This document shows, in pieces, positions 1 through 7,779 of a DNA stretch of 64,000 nucleotides. The stretch spans positions 4,318,001 to 4,382,000 of the forward strand of contig NZ_CP053351.1 of assembly GCF_013394655.1 (NCBI RefSeq), written 5' to 3'. The stretch's first letter is position 1, and each line of letters opens with the position of its first letter. Made by a program: the position numbers and the translations under genes. The notes beneath the pieces are model-generated. The model saw only the letters and a program-made list of their open reading frames with translations, searched no databases and had not been told where the DNA came from. The stretch is from Winogradskyella schleiferi. Its GTDB lineage: Bacteria; Bacteroidota; Bacteroidia; Flavobacteriales; Flavobacteriaceae.

Positions 1-1030
1 ATACTTAGCAGCATTCACAATTCCTTTAGTTTGTTTTTTAGGATTAACACTCAGAGGCTATTGGGTTTGGGCAACACCATTTTATGCGTTTGTTTGTATT
101 CCCATTTTAGAACTTATTTTTCCAATAGATACCAATAATTTGAAACCTGATGAAGTTGAAAGTAAATTAAAAATTAAGTTGTTTGACTGGTTGCTGTATT
201 TGAATCTTCCAATTGTTTTTAGTTTGGTTATTTATAGTCTTTTTACAGTTTCAAACGTAGCACTGCTAACTTACGAATTTGTCGGTATCATTTTTTCCGT
301 TGGTATTGTTTTGGGTGTTAATGGCATTAATGTCGCTCACGAACTCGGGCACAGACAAGCTACAAACGAACGCTTTTTGGGTAAAGCACTACTTCTACCC
401 GCTTTTTATATGCACTTTTATATTGAACATAATTTTGGTCATCATTTACATGCAGCCACTCCGGAAGATCCTGCAACGGCACGCTATAACCAAAATGTAT
501 ACTCCTTTTGGTTCACCTCAACATTTCGGCAATATGTTAATGCTTGGAAAATTCAGCTTAAGTTGTTGAAAAATAGAGAATCCCGATTTCTCAGTATTTA
601 CAATGACCTATTTTGGTATTCTATCTTTCAAATAGGCTATGTAATTGCCATTGCATTACTATTCGGTACCTCTGCTTTACTATTTGCTGTTTGCGCTGGA
701 ATTGTTGGATTTGTTCTTCTCGAAACCGTTAATTATATTGAACATTATGGGTTATTAAGGTTGAAAACAAAATCAGGACGTTATGAACGTGTTAAGGAAA
801 TGCACTCTTGGAATTCTAATCACGTTATTGGGAGAATTGTGTTATATGAATTGACTCGACATAGTGATCATCATTACAAATCCTCAAAAAAATATCAAGT
901 TTTAGATTGCCATAGCGAAAGCCCACAAATGCCTTTTGGCTATCCAACGTCTATGGTTTTGGCTATGATTCCGCCTTTATGGTTTAAGATTATGAATAAA
1001 CGAGTACCAAGGAAGATGATTGTTGAATAA
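1..1030 (+). CDS. alkB: Alkane 1-monooxygenase (AlkB family), 5'-truncated by window edge
   Basis: The reading frame is open from base 2 to the TAA at 1028-1030, so the N-terminus lies outside the window; a TTG at 140 is only an internal codon. It shows the histidine clusters of membrane diiron hydroxylases: HELGHR near 338-355, EHNFGHH near 425-445 followed by ATPEDPATAR, NYIEHYG near 731-751, and RHSDHH near 857-875. Family enzymes hydroxylate the terminal carbon of medium-chain alkanes in the inner membrane, using electrons from rubredoxin. Several hydrophobic segments lie between the clusters. No rubredoxin domain is fused at the C-terminus and none is encoded nearby. A related xylene or fatty-acid hydroxylase is less likely because the NYIEHYG block is typical of AlkB. 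Confidence 0.9.
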   Translation, partial: YLAAFTIPLVCFLGLTLRGYWVWATPFYAFVCIPILELIFPIDTNNLKPDEVESKLKIKLFDWLLYLNLPIVFSLVIYSLFTVSNVALLTYEFVGIIFSVGIVLGVNGINVAHELGHRQATNERFLGKALLLPAFYMHFYIEHNFGHHLHAATPEDPATARYNQNVYSFWFTSTFRQYVNAWKIQLKLLKNRESRFLSIYNDLFWYSIFQIGYVIAIALLFGTSALLFAVCAGIVGFVLLETVNYIEHYGLLRLKTKSGRYERVKEMHSWNSNHVIGRIVLYELTRHSDHHYKSSKKYQVLDCHSESPQMPFGYPTSMVLAMIPPLWFKIMNKRVPRKMIVE

Positions 1031-1212
1031 GATTTTTAAGAGACTAATTTTTTGTCAAAATTCGTGCATTTCTTTTCAAACCAGTGAATCCCTCCCAAAT
1101 AGCGGGATTAGTTCAACTAACTATTTAGAATGGATTGTTTGGCAACTTGTAAAAATAGTGTTTCACTAAAAAAACTTCATGCTTCGCACTTCCAACTTCG
1201 AAGCTATAATTT

Positions 1213-1220
1213 TATCTTTG
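1213..1220 (+). promoter_or_regulatory. Putative -7 promoter element of gltX
   Basis: TATCTTTG matches the Bacteroidota -7 consensus TAnnTTTG. It would place the transcript start about 20 nt before the ATG at 1246 and 47 nt before the preferred gltX ATG at 1273. No clear -33 TTTG element is visible. Confidence 0.5.
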
Positions 1221-1272
1221 TACAAGATTCTGAAATAAATTCAGGATGACAAACTATTACTATTTTCCAGTT

Positions 1273-2808
1273 ATGTCTAAAAAAGTACGTGTGCGATTTG
1301 CACCAAGTCCAACAGGACCATTACATATTGGTGGTGTGAGAACCGCTTTATTCAACTATTTATTTGCCAAAAAACAGGGTGGCGATTTCGTGCTTCGTAT
1401 TGAAGATACAGACCAAAACCGTTATGTTGAAGGTGCAGAAGCTTATATTGTTGAAGCATTAAATTGGTGTGGCATTTCCTTCGATGAAGGCCCGCATTTG
1501 ACTGTCAGTGCAGGCAATAAGAACGGAAAATTCGGTCCTTACCGACAAAGCGAACGCAAAGATTTATATAAACAATATGCGGACGAATTAATTGCCAATG
1601 GCAACGCTTATCATGCTTTTGATACGGCTGAGCAATTAGATGGACACAGAAAAGGCCACGAAGCCGAAGGCAAAACCTTCATCTACAACTGGCATAACCG
1701 TGAAAAAGGCCGTTTGATTAATTCTTTGGTTTTGCCTGAAGCGGAAACGAAAGCTAAAATTGATGCTGGTGAGGACTATGTGATTCGTTTTAAATCACCT
1801 CAAGATAAAACCTTGCATCTTACGGATACTATCCGTGGCAATATGACCATTGATACCAATGTATTGGACGATAAAGTTCTCTTTAAAAGCGATGGTATGC
1901 CAACCTATCATTTGGCGAATATTGTAGATGACCATCTAATGGAAATCACGCATGTGATTCGTGGTGAAGAATGGTTACCATCTTTAGCCTTACATCAATT
2001 ATTATATGATGCCTTTGGTTGGGAAGCACCTGAATTTGCACATTTACCGTTGATTTTAAAACCAACAGGAAAAGGAAAACTTAGCAAACGTGATGGCGAC
2101 AAAATGGGCTTTCCTGTTTTTCCTTTAGAATATACAGCTCCAGATGGTAATGTATCTATAGGTTATAAGGAAGAAGGTTATTTTCCTGAAGCTGTTGTCA
2201 ATTTCTTGGCGTTTTTAGGTTGGAATCCTGGTACGGAACAAGAAATTTTCAGCTTAGAACAATTGGTTTCGGATTTTGATTTAGCACGCGTAAATAAAGC
2301 AGGTGCGCGATTTGATCCAGATAAAACCAAGTGGTTCAATCATCATTATATGCAACAACAGCTAGATTTGGATTTGGCTGCACAATTTAAAGCGATTCGA
2401 CCAGAATTGGCGGACTTTGATATCAATTATATCGCTTTAGTGGTTGGTTTAATAAAGGAACGCGCCACATTTGTTCAGGATTTTTGGGAATTGAGTCACT
2501 TCTTTTTTACAGCGCCAACGTCTTATGACGAAAAAGCGTCTAAAAAAGCTTTGAAGGATGAAACTCCCGCACTTCTTCAAGAAGTAATTCGCATTGTTAC
2601 AATAACAAAGGAATTTACGGTTCAAAATTTACAAGCTAAAATTAAAGGTTGGATTACTGATAACAATATCGGATTTGGTAAAGTAATGATGCCATTACGT
2701 TTGGCTCTGGTTGGTGCTTTACAAGGACCTGATGTTTTTGATATAATGTTTATGATTGGGAAGGCTGAAACGGTTCAGCGTATTGAGAGATTGATTAAAG
2801 AGAAATAA
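1273..2808 (+). CDS. gltX: Glutamate--tRNA ligase
   Basis: Class I aminoacyl-tRNA synthetase charging tRNA-Glu (possibly also tRNA-Gln in relatives, but a separate glnS is present at 7780-9783). The N-terminus has the HIGH-type motif PSPTGPLHIGG, and KLSKR near residue 269 is the KMSKS-type loop. Length from this start is 511 residues, usual for the family. An upstream in-frame ATG at 1246 would add nine residues (MTNYYYFPV) unlike other GltX N-termini, so the ATG at 1273, which gives MSKKVRVRFAPSPTG, is preferred. The catalytic Rossmann fold and the helical anticodon-binding half are both complete. A perfect palindrome follows within 5 bases of the stop. Confidence 0.96.
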   Translation: MSKKVRVRFAPSPTGPLHIGGVRTALFNYLFAKKQGGDFVLRIEDTDQNRYVEGAEAYIVEALNWCGISFDEGPHLTVSAGNKNGKFGPYRQSERKDLYKQYADELIANGNAYHAFDTAEQLDGHRKGHEAEGKTFIYNWHNREKGRLINSLVLPEAETKAKIDAGEDYVIRFKSPQDKTLHLTDTIRGNMTIDTNVLDDKVLFKSDGMPTYHLANIVDDHLMEITHVIRGEEWLPSLALHQLLYDAFGWEAPEFAHLPLILKPTGKGKLSKRDGDKMGFPVFPLEYTAPDGNVSIGYKEEGYFPEAVVNFLAFLGWNPGTEQEIFSLEQLVSDFDLARVNKAGARFDPDKTKWFNHHYMQQQLDLDLAAQFKAIRPELADFDINYIALVVGLIKERATFVQDFWELSHFFFTAPTSYDEKASKKALKDETPALLQEVIRIVTITKEFTVQNLQAKIKGWITDNNIGFGKVMMPLRLALVGALQGPDVFDIMFMIGKAETVQRIERLIKEK

Positions 2809-2812
2809 TTCT

Positions 2813-2845
2813 AGACCTTTCAGGTTTTGAAAACCTGAAAGGTCT
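2813..2845. repeat. Perfect 33-bp palindrome (REP-like)
   Basis: Two 16-base arms (AGACCTTTCAGGTTTT and its exact complement) surround a single central G. The palindrome lies between the gltX stop and the next ATG (2852). A second element built on the same core (CCTGACAGG/CCTGTCAGG) lies at 59832-59860, so this looks like a dispersed palindrome family. It may also act as a transcript-processing or attenuating hairpin, but there is no T run. Confidence 0.8.
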
Positions 2846-2851
2846 GAAAAT

Positions 2852-3868
2852 ATGAAAAACATGAAGTCATATTTTTTTATTCTAGTGATTCTTCTTTGCT
2901 TTTGCACTTCATGTAAAAATGAAAAAAAAGCAGATACAAATTCAATTGAAAAAGAATTGCCTTTACACAATAAACGTGTATTGATTTTAGGCAATAGTAT
3001 CACACAACATGGTGGTTATGTGGACTTTATGGAATATTATTTAAGAACACACTATCCTGATAATCAATTAGATATTATCAGTATTGGTTTATCTGGTGAA
3101 ACTATTTCTGGAACTTCGGAATCTGGTCGTGATTTTCCTAGACCAAATGTTAGAAAACGATTAGACAGTGCTTTACACATCATAAAACCAGAAGTAGTTT
3201 TGGCGTGTTATGGTATGAATGATGGCAACTACCATCCACTGGATAGTTTAAGGTTTGAAGCCTACAAAAAGGGGATTTTAGAATTGAAAACCAAGGTTGA
3301 AACGCATGGTGCTCAACTTATTTTGATGACTCCGACGGTTTTTGACCCTAATCCAATTGAAAATCGTGTGTCGAAAGCAGGTGAACCTTATGAATATTGG
3401 CATCCTTATTATAAATATAATGACGTATTAACCGTTTATTCAAATTGGTTGTTGAATCTAGAAACAGAAGCATTACATGTCGTGAATTTACACCATCATC
3501 TGGATTCTATTTTGACAACTATGAAGCGTATAAAATCAGATTCCACGTTTGTGCCAGATGGTGTTCATCCCAACAAAATAGGACATTTCTATATGGCTAA
3601 AAAGATTCTAAATGATATATATCCTGAAATTACCATTGAAAATCCTAATTTGGAAATTGAACGTTTAAAAGACAATTCACTTTATGAGTTAATACGTAAA
3701 CGACGTGAATTGCGCTCTGAGGGTTGGCGTAATTATGTTGGTTATACTAAAAATGGTGACACTATAAAATCTGATGATATTTCATCGGTTAAAGCGGAAG
3801 TGGAATTGTTGGATGATGAAATTCATTCGTTAACAATAAGATTGCCGCGTCCTTCGTCCTCGCAATGA
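2852..3868 (+). CDS. SGNH/GDSL-family hydrolase, lipoprotein
   Basis: The N-terminus has a basic-hydrophobic signal ending in a lipobox (CTSC-K, Cys near residue 21), so the protein is probably a membrane-anchored lipoprotein. SGNH blocks are visible: GNSIT near residue 47 (block I Ser), a Gly-containing block (SGETISG), GMND near 120 (block III Asn), and DGVHP near 236 (block V Asp/His). Family members are esterases, including carbohydrate deacetylases; the substrate cannot be read. An alternative ATG at 2861 also precedes the signal. The last ten residues (RLPRPSSSQ and preceding) are encoded by a dispersed repeat also present at 15565-15595, suggesting the original stop was lost. Confidence is high for family, low for substrate. 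Confidence 0.88.
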   Translation: MKNMKSYFFILVILLCFCTSCKNEKKADTNSIEKELPLHNKRVLILGNSITQHGGYVDFMEYYLRTHYPDNQLDIISIGLSGETISGTSESGRDFPRPNVRKRLDSALHIIKPEVVLACYGMNDGNYHPLDSLRFEAYKKGILELKTKVETHGAQLILMTPTVFDPNPIENRVSKAGEPYEYWHPYYKYNDVLTVYSNWLLNLETEALHVVNLHHHLDSILTTMKRIKSDSTFVPDGVHPNKIGHFYMAKKILNDIYPEITIENPNLEIERLKDNSLYELIRKRRELRSEGWRNYVGYTKNGDTIKSDDISSVKAEVELLDDEIHSLTIRLPRPSSSQ

Positions 3869-3872
3869 CATT
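3839..3872. repeat. Dispersed repeat copy overlapping an SGNH gene 3' end
   Basis: The segment starting AGATTGCCGCG and ending CGCAATGACATT matches 15565-15595 (AGATTGCCACG ... CGCAATGACATT). The arms ATTGC and GCAAT are complementary. It encodes the last residues and stop of the preceding gene. Confidence 0.7.
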
Positions 3873-3972
3873 ACCTCTCTCATAATCGTAGTTCATTTCA
3901 AATAGTCTCAATAATAATTTAAAATAACTTACTTTTAGTGTTTCTTATTTTTTCAAACTTAAACAACACGTT

Positions 3973-4905
3973 ATGGGTAATTTTATCTTAGTTCCTATTC
4001 TAATTTTTGGATTAGTCATATTAGCTTCATCCTTTTTTTTAGTGAAACAACAAACCGCAGCGATTATAGAGCGTTTCGGTAAATTTCAAAGCATTAGACA
4101 TTCTGGCTTACAAATGAAAATCCCTCTAGTAGATAAGGTTGCTGGTCGATTGAGTTTAAAAATTCAACAATTGGATGTTATCATAGAAACCAAAACTTTG
4201 GATGATGTATTTGTAAAACTGAAAGTTTCTGTGCAGTATAAAGTCGTTACAGAACGTGTATATGATGCCTTCTATAAATTAGATTATCCGCATGAACAAA
4301 TTACAAGTTATGTATTTGATGTGGTACGTGCCGAAGTGCCAAAAATGAAATTAGACGATGTTTTTGTAAAAAAAGATGATATTGCATTAGCCGTAAAAGC
4401 AGAATTAAATGATGCCATGATGGATTATGGCTTTGATATTATTAGAACTTTAGTTACTGATATTGACCCAGATCCTCAAGTAAAAATAGCTATGAACCGG
4501 ATAAATGCGGCAGATAGAGAAAAAACAGCGGCTCAGTATGAAGGTGATGCGCAACGTATTTTAATTGTTGAAAAAGCAAAAGCGGAAGCCGAAAGTAAGC
4601 GTTTACAAGGACAAGGTATTGCAGATCAACGACGCGAGATTGCTCGAGGATTGGAAGAATCCGTGGATGTTTTAAATAGAGTTGGTATTAACTCCCAGGA
4701 AGCTTCTGCATTAATCGTTGTTACCCAACATTACGATACCTTACAAGCTATTGGACAAGAAACCAATAGTAATTTGATTTTATTACCGAATTCGCCACAA
4801 GCAGGTAGTCAGATGCTCAACGATATGGTCGCTAGTTTTACAGCTAGTAACCAGATTGGTGAAGCTATGAAAGCTCAAAAAAATAAAAAAAAGGACGATG
4901 AATAG
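3973..4905 (+). CDS. SPFH/Band 7 domain protein (stomatin/QmcA-like)
   Basis: 310 residues: a short N-terminal transmembrane segment (about 4-24), then an SPFH domain beginning TAAIIERFGKF and including the conserved region DVVRAEVPKMKLDD. A long charged helical region rich in EKAKAEAE follows, with a hydrophobic stretch near 240-260. Family members oligomerise on the inner face of membranes and organise microdomains or regulate proteases. No NfeD partner is present. Instead the stop codon overlaps the next gene's ATG by 8 bases (ATGAATAG), implying translational coupling with an exported protein. A hydrolase function is not implied. Confidence 0.9.
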   Translation: MGNFILVPILIFGLVILASSFFLVKQQTAAIIERFGKFQSIRHSGLQMKIPLVDKVAGRLSLKIQQLDVIIETKTLDDVFVKLKVSVQYKVVTERVYDAFYKLDYPHEQITSYVFDVVRAEVPKMKLDDVFVKKDDIALAVKAELNDAMMDYGFDIIRTLVTDIDPDPQVKIAMNRINAADREKTAAQYEGDAQRILIVEKAKAEAESKRLQGQGIADQRREIARGLEESVDVLNRVGINSQEASALIVVTQHYDTLQAIGQETNSNLILLPNSPQAGSQMLNDMVASFTASNQIGEAMKAQKNKKKDDE

Positions 4906-5419
4906 AGTAAAAAAAATAGTGTTTTTGGTCATTTTAGCAATAAGCACCAATCTATTTTCCCAAACCAAAGCAGAGGCCCTAAAAGATGCTAAAATAACCT
5001 CAAAAGCCACATTAGATATGGATTTTGAAACGGTTCTTAAACATACGCTTCCTTCCGTTTTGGAAATGATGGGTGGAAAAGATGCTGCCTTAAACGTTTT
5101 ACAAACAACTTTTGATGGCATGAAAGCTCAAGGCTTTGTGTTTGAAAAAGCAGATGTCAACGGTGTGTCCGAAATTGTAAATGAACAAGGTCAGTTTCGC
5201 TGCGTTATTGAAGGTTTTAATCAGATGGTAATGTCTGGACAACGTATTTCCTCTAAAAGCTATCTTTTAGGTATCTACAATGAGGTTGATAAACATTGGT
5301 GGTTTATTGAAGCCAAACAACTTAAAAATACGGATTTAACTGAAAAAGTTCTACCGAATTTTGAAACTCAGCTCAATATTCCTGAAGATGATATGAAGGT
5401 CGAAGCGATAGAAGATTAG
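4898..5419 (+). CDS. Exported protein of unknown function
   Basis: 173 residues with a signal peptide (about 1-22, cleavage after FSQ). The mature part is mixed alpha/beta and acidic and I do not recognise a family with confidence. It resembles small flavobacterial periplasmic proteins that use a DUF-type fold around a hydrophobic core. It overlaps the upstream SPFH gene by 8 bases, so the two are probably coexpressed. Downstream is one arm of a terminator whose other arm has been displaced by an insertion sequence (see 5435-5447). Confidence 0.75.
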   Translation: MNRVKKIVFLVILAISTNLFSQTKAEALKDAKITSKATLDMDFETVLKHTLPSVLEMMGGKDAALNVLQTTFDGMKAQGFVFEKADVNGVSEIVNEQGQFRCVIEGFNQMVMSGQRISSKSYLLGIYNEVDKHWWFIEAKQLKNTDLTEKVLPNFETQLNIPEDDMKVEAIED

Positions 5420-5434
5420 TTAAAAAATTTACTC

Positions 5435-5447
5435 ACAAAAACCTCGA
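5435..5447 (+). terminator. Left arm of a terminator split by an IS element
   Basis: ACAAAAACCTCGA is exactly complementary to TCGAGGTTTTTGT at 6895-6907. The 1.4-kb insertion sequence lies between the arms. Without it, the arms would form a 13-bp A-tract/T-tract hairpin between two convergent genes (4898-5419 plus, 6920-7411 minus), a typical bidirectional intrinsic terminator. Confidence 0.7.
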
Positions 5448-5460
5448 TAAGTTAATAGAG

Positions 5461-5480
5461 TGAACCCAAAAGCTTAGACA
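5461..5480. repeat. IS3 left terminal inverted repeat
   Basis: It matches the complement of 6864-6883 at 17 of 20 positions and starts with TG as IS3 ends do. Confidence 0.75.
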
Positions 5481-5483
5481 AAT

Positions 5484-6340
5484 TTATAATTTATTTTGAT
5501 AATGATGAGTTCGATACTCTATCGGGCTCATTCCTTTTAAATTTAGTTTAATCCTGTCCCTGTTATAATAATCTATATACTCCTTTATATCAGTTTTTAA
5601 CTGGGATATGGATTTGTATTTATTCAAGTAAAACAATTCAGATTTTATAATTCCAAAGAAATTTTCTATTACTGCATTGTCTAAGCAATTTCCTTTACGA
5701 GACATACTTTGGGTGATCCCTTTTTCTTGTAATAATCTTTGGTATTGCTTCATTTGATATTGCCAACCTTGATCTGAATGTAATATTAATTCGGTCTGGC
5801 CAGGAGTCTCTTTAAAAGCCTTTTTGAGCATTGACACTACCTGTTTAAAATTAGGTTTTTCAGAGAGTTCATAACTTATTATTTCTCCATTGTACAGATC
5901 AATTATTGGCGACAGGTATAGCTTATCTTTAAAGACTTTAAATTCAGTAATATCAGTTGCCCATTTTTGATTGGGCAAATGGTTTTGAAATTACGTTGTA
6001 ATATATTGGGTGCCGTTTCACCAATTTGCCCCTTATAAGATTTATATCTTTTAGCTCTTATACGGCTTTTTAAACCTAGTTCTCCCATTAGCTTGAGTAT
6101 GGTCTTGTGATTGATCACAAAACCTCTCTTATTGATCTCTAGAGTTATTCTTCTATAACCGTACCTGCCTTTATGACGATGATAAACCTTGCTGATTAGT
6201 TGCTTTATCTCTTTATATTTATCTTCTAGATTATTTCTTTTTCGATGATAATAATAACTGCTTCTTGCCATATTGGTATGTTTTAGTAATAGTTCCAAAT
6301 CATACTTATGCCTTAATTCTGTTATGGCTTGCGTTTTTTG
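5484..6340 (-). pseudogene. IS3 transposase OrfB (DDE integrase core), frameshifted
   Basis: The N-terminal part (frame ending in a stop at 5903) contains the HTH_21-like region with MARSSYYYHR and GRYGYRRI. The catalytic part (frame ending at 5484) has TDITEF (first Asp), HSDQGWQY (second Asp), and DNAVIENFFGIIKSE (Glu, 35-residue spacing), so all three catalytic residues survive. The two halves are out of frame near 5970-5980: one base is missing in the codons expected for CPNQKWATD. No ATG opens the reading frame; it would normally be entered by -1 frameshifting from OrfA near the A-run at 6333-6339. A sequencing or assembly error is the main alternative to true decay. Confidence 0.85.
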
Positions 6341-6820
6341 CTTTGCTCTTCTTGAATTAAGGCTTGTAACTTTTTTAGCAAGTCCAGTTCTGCCCGTAAG
6401 GATTCATTTTCCAATTAGAAGTTCTTCCTCTCTAGTTAACGGTTTGCTGGATTTCTTTTTTGCTCTCTTAAACTGCATAGATTTTGGTTTCCCCCTAGAT
6501 TTATTGTTTAAGCCTTTGATACCTGACTTTTTGTAGGTCTTCTGCCAATTCATAATTACAGATTTAGTAGGAATATTAAACTTCAAACAAGCTTGACTAA
6601 AAGATAGCGAATCTTCTTCAATAGCTTCTAAAACTTTGATCTTGAAAGGTAAACTGTAGACTTTGTTTTTTCTTGGTAACAACGCTTTTTTGCCATATTT
6701 CTCATAAAAACGAATCCAATCATGAAGTGTTGTGTGATGACAACCATTTAATTCTGAAACAGCTTCCACTGTTTGATGATGATTTAAAACTTGCTTTACG
6801 CAACGAAGTTTTAAATTCAT
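6322..6820 (-). pseudogene. IS3 OrfA (helix-turn-helix protein), frameshifted
   Basis: From the ATG at 6818-6820 the frame carries two helix-turn-helix units (VEAVSELNGCHHTTLHDWIR and FSQACLKFNIPTKSVIMNW), then terminates at 6404 after EELLIGK. Removing one of two adjacent cytosines (6411-6412, plus strand) restores the leucine-zipper-like stretch LLIENESLRAELDLLKKL found in intact relatives, with a stop at 6322. This is therefore a one-base insertion. An upstream ATG at 6889 lies outside the inverted repeat and is not the native start. OrfA normally binds the IS ends. Confidence 0.82.
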
Positions 6821-6863
6821 AACTATACTTAGCTTTTCTTCCCATAAAAACACATTTGAATAG

Positions 6864-6883
6864 TGTCTAACTTTTTGGGTGCA
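6864..6883. repeat. IS3 right terminal inverted repeat
   Basis: The minus-strand reading TGCACCCAAAAAGTTAGACA pairs with the left end at 5461-5480. Confidence 0.75.
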
Positions 6884-6894
6884 GTTCATAATTT

Positions 6895-6907
6895 TCGAGG
6901 TTTTTGT
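6895..6907 (-). terminator. Right arm of the IS-split terminator
   Basis: TCGAGGTTTTTGT is the exact complement of 5435-5447. It lies just downstream of the minus-strand DUF1761 gene, whose termination it would have served before the insertion. Confidence 0.65.
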
Positions 6908-6919
6908 TTTATATTTTAA

Positions 6920-7411
6920 TTATAGACCACAAAGAATACTTCCCATAACGGTCAAGGTCACAATCCAATAACCAGCATTTACAAAAATATATTTGGTGCT
7001 TTTACGTTCAAAAAGTGCAATAGTCCCAAGAATTGGAAGCGCTCCAAGTACGCCAAATATAGCACCATGCAGTGCACCGTGTTTATAAGTTCTAAATGCA
7101 TTGCCATACTCTGCCATAAAAGCATCAAAAGAGGTGTTTTTCACAAGTTCTGGATTTCCTCCTACCATGCCAAAAGCGCCCCATTGATGGTTTGTAAATT
7201 GCATTAATAAAATACTTAACATCACAGCAAAAAGTAATGCTAAGCCAAATATAACAGCAATGTTGCCGCTTTTCATACGTTCTTCGGTCATTCCTGCGGC
7301 TCGCATCCAGGTGATTCCGAATCCGAATTTTGGATTGTACCATAATGCTCCGATAAATAAAGCTGCAACTGCTGCTATCGGAATTGCGATTGGATTAATT
7401 GGTAATTCCAT
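6920..7411 (-). CDS. DUF1761 family membrane protein
   Basis: 163 residues with four predicted membrane helices. The N-terminus (IPIAAVAALFIGALWYNP) and GITWMRAAGM match the DUF1761 family, and the C-terminal half repeats the hydrophobic pattern with GAIFGVLGALPILG. The molecular function of the family is unknown. It stands alone, convergent with the SPFH pair; the shared terminator is interrupted by the insertion sequence. Confidence 0.88.
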   Translation of the reverse strand: MELPINPIAIPIAAVAALFIGALWYNPKFGFGITWMRAAGMTEERMKSGNIAVIFGLALLFAVMLSILLMQFTNHQWGAFGMVGGNPELVKNTSFDAFMAEYGNAFRTYKHGALHGAIFGVLGALPILGTIALFERKSTKYIFVNAGYWIVTLTVMGSILCGL

Positions 7412-7454
7412 ATTGTTTAGATTTTTAGTTGGTTAATAAGAATTAAATGTACAA

Positions 7455-7487
7455 AAAAACCTCAGAACTGTGGATTCTGAGGTTTTT
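7455..7487 (-). terminator. Intrinsic terminator downstream of the 70-residue ORF
   Basis: Arms AAAAACCTCAGAA and TTCTGAGGTTTTT (13 bp, perfect) flank the 7-base loop CTGTGGA. The A/T-tract ends make it usable in both directions. Confidence 0.85.
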
Positions 7488-7508
7488 ATTGAATACAAAA
7501 TAAAAAGA

Positions 7509-7721
7509 TCACTGACCGTCTTCTTTGTATTTATCTCGCTTTTCTTTGAGCTGGTTCAAATAATTCTTTAAATCCTCTTCATCTAAACTTGCACTATTAA
7601 TGGAACCCGAAGGCAAAGTACTTTTGGTTTCATCCAAGTAATTTTGAAGTTCAGGATAATTATCTTCAGTATCCCTTGTAACTGTTGAAATTTCTGTGAG
7701 TATTTTTTGAGATTTATTCAT
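7509..7721 (-). CDS. Small soluble protein of unknown function
   Basis: 70 residues, highly charged, no signal peptide or membrane segment, probably helical (LDEEDLKNYLNQLKEKRDKY). It lies 58 bases downstream of glnS on the same strand and is followed by a strong terminator, so it is likely a real gene cotranscribed with glnS. I do not recognise a family. Confidence 0.65.
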   Translation of the reverse strand: MNKSQKILTEISTVTRDTEDNYPELQNYLDETKSTLPSGSINSASLDEEDLKNYLNQLKEKRDKYKEDGQ

Positions 7722-7779
7722 AATTAATGGCGTAGTATTAAAGTTATATATTTTAACTCTTACAATCTCAAATTAAATG

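Larger units (their letters stand above)
5461..6883 (-). mobile_element. Decayed IS3-family (IS150-like) insertion sequence, about 1.42 kb
   Basis: Terminal inverted repeats are TGAACCCAAAAGCTTAGACA at 5461-5480 and, on the minus strand, TGCACCCAAAAAGTTAGACA at 6864-6883 (17 of 20 identical, both starting TG). The element encodes an OrfA with helix-turn-helix repeats and an OrfB with a DDE integrase core, both on the minus strand and in the -1 relationship usual for IS3. Each ORF carries a one-base indel, so transposase should not be made. Flanking triplets (GAG before, GTT after) do not match, so no target-site duplication is visible. Confidence 0.88.

Noticed and set aside
279..569. Second plus-strand ORF inside the AlkB gene
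   Set aside because: It is out of frame and overlaps the histidine-motif frame of AlkB.
5458..6886. Target-site duplication of the IS
   Set aside because: Flanking triplets GAG and GTT differ, so no duplication is claimed.
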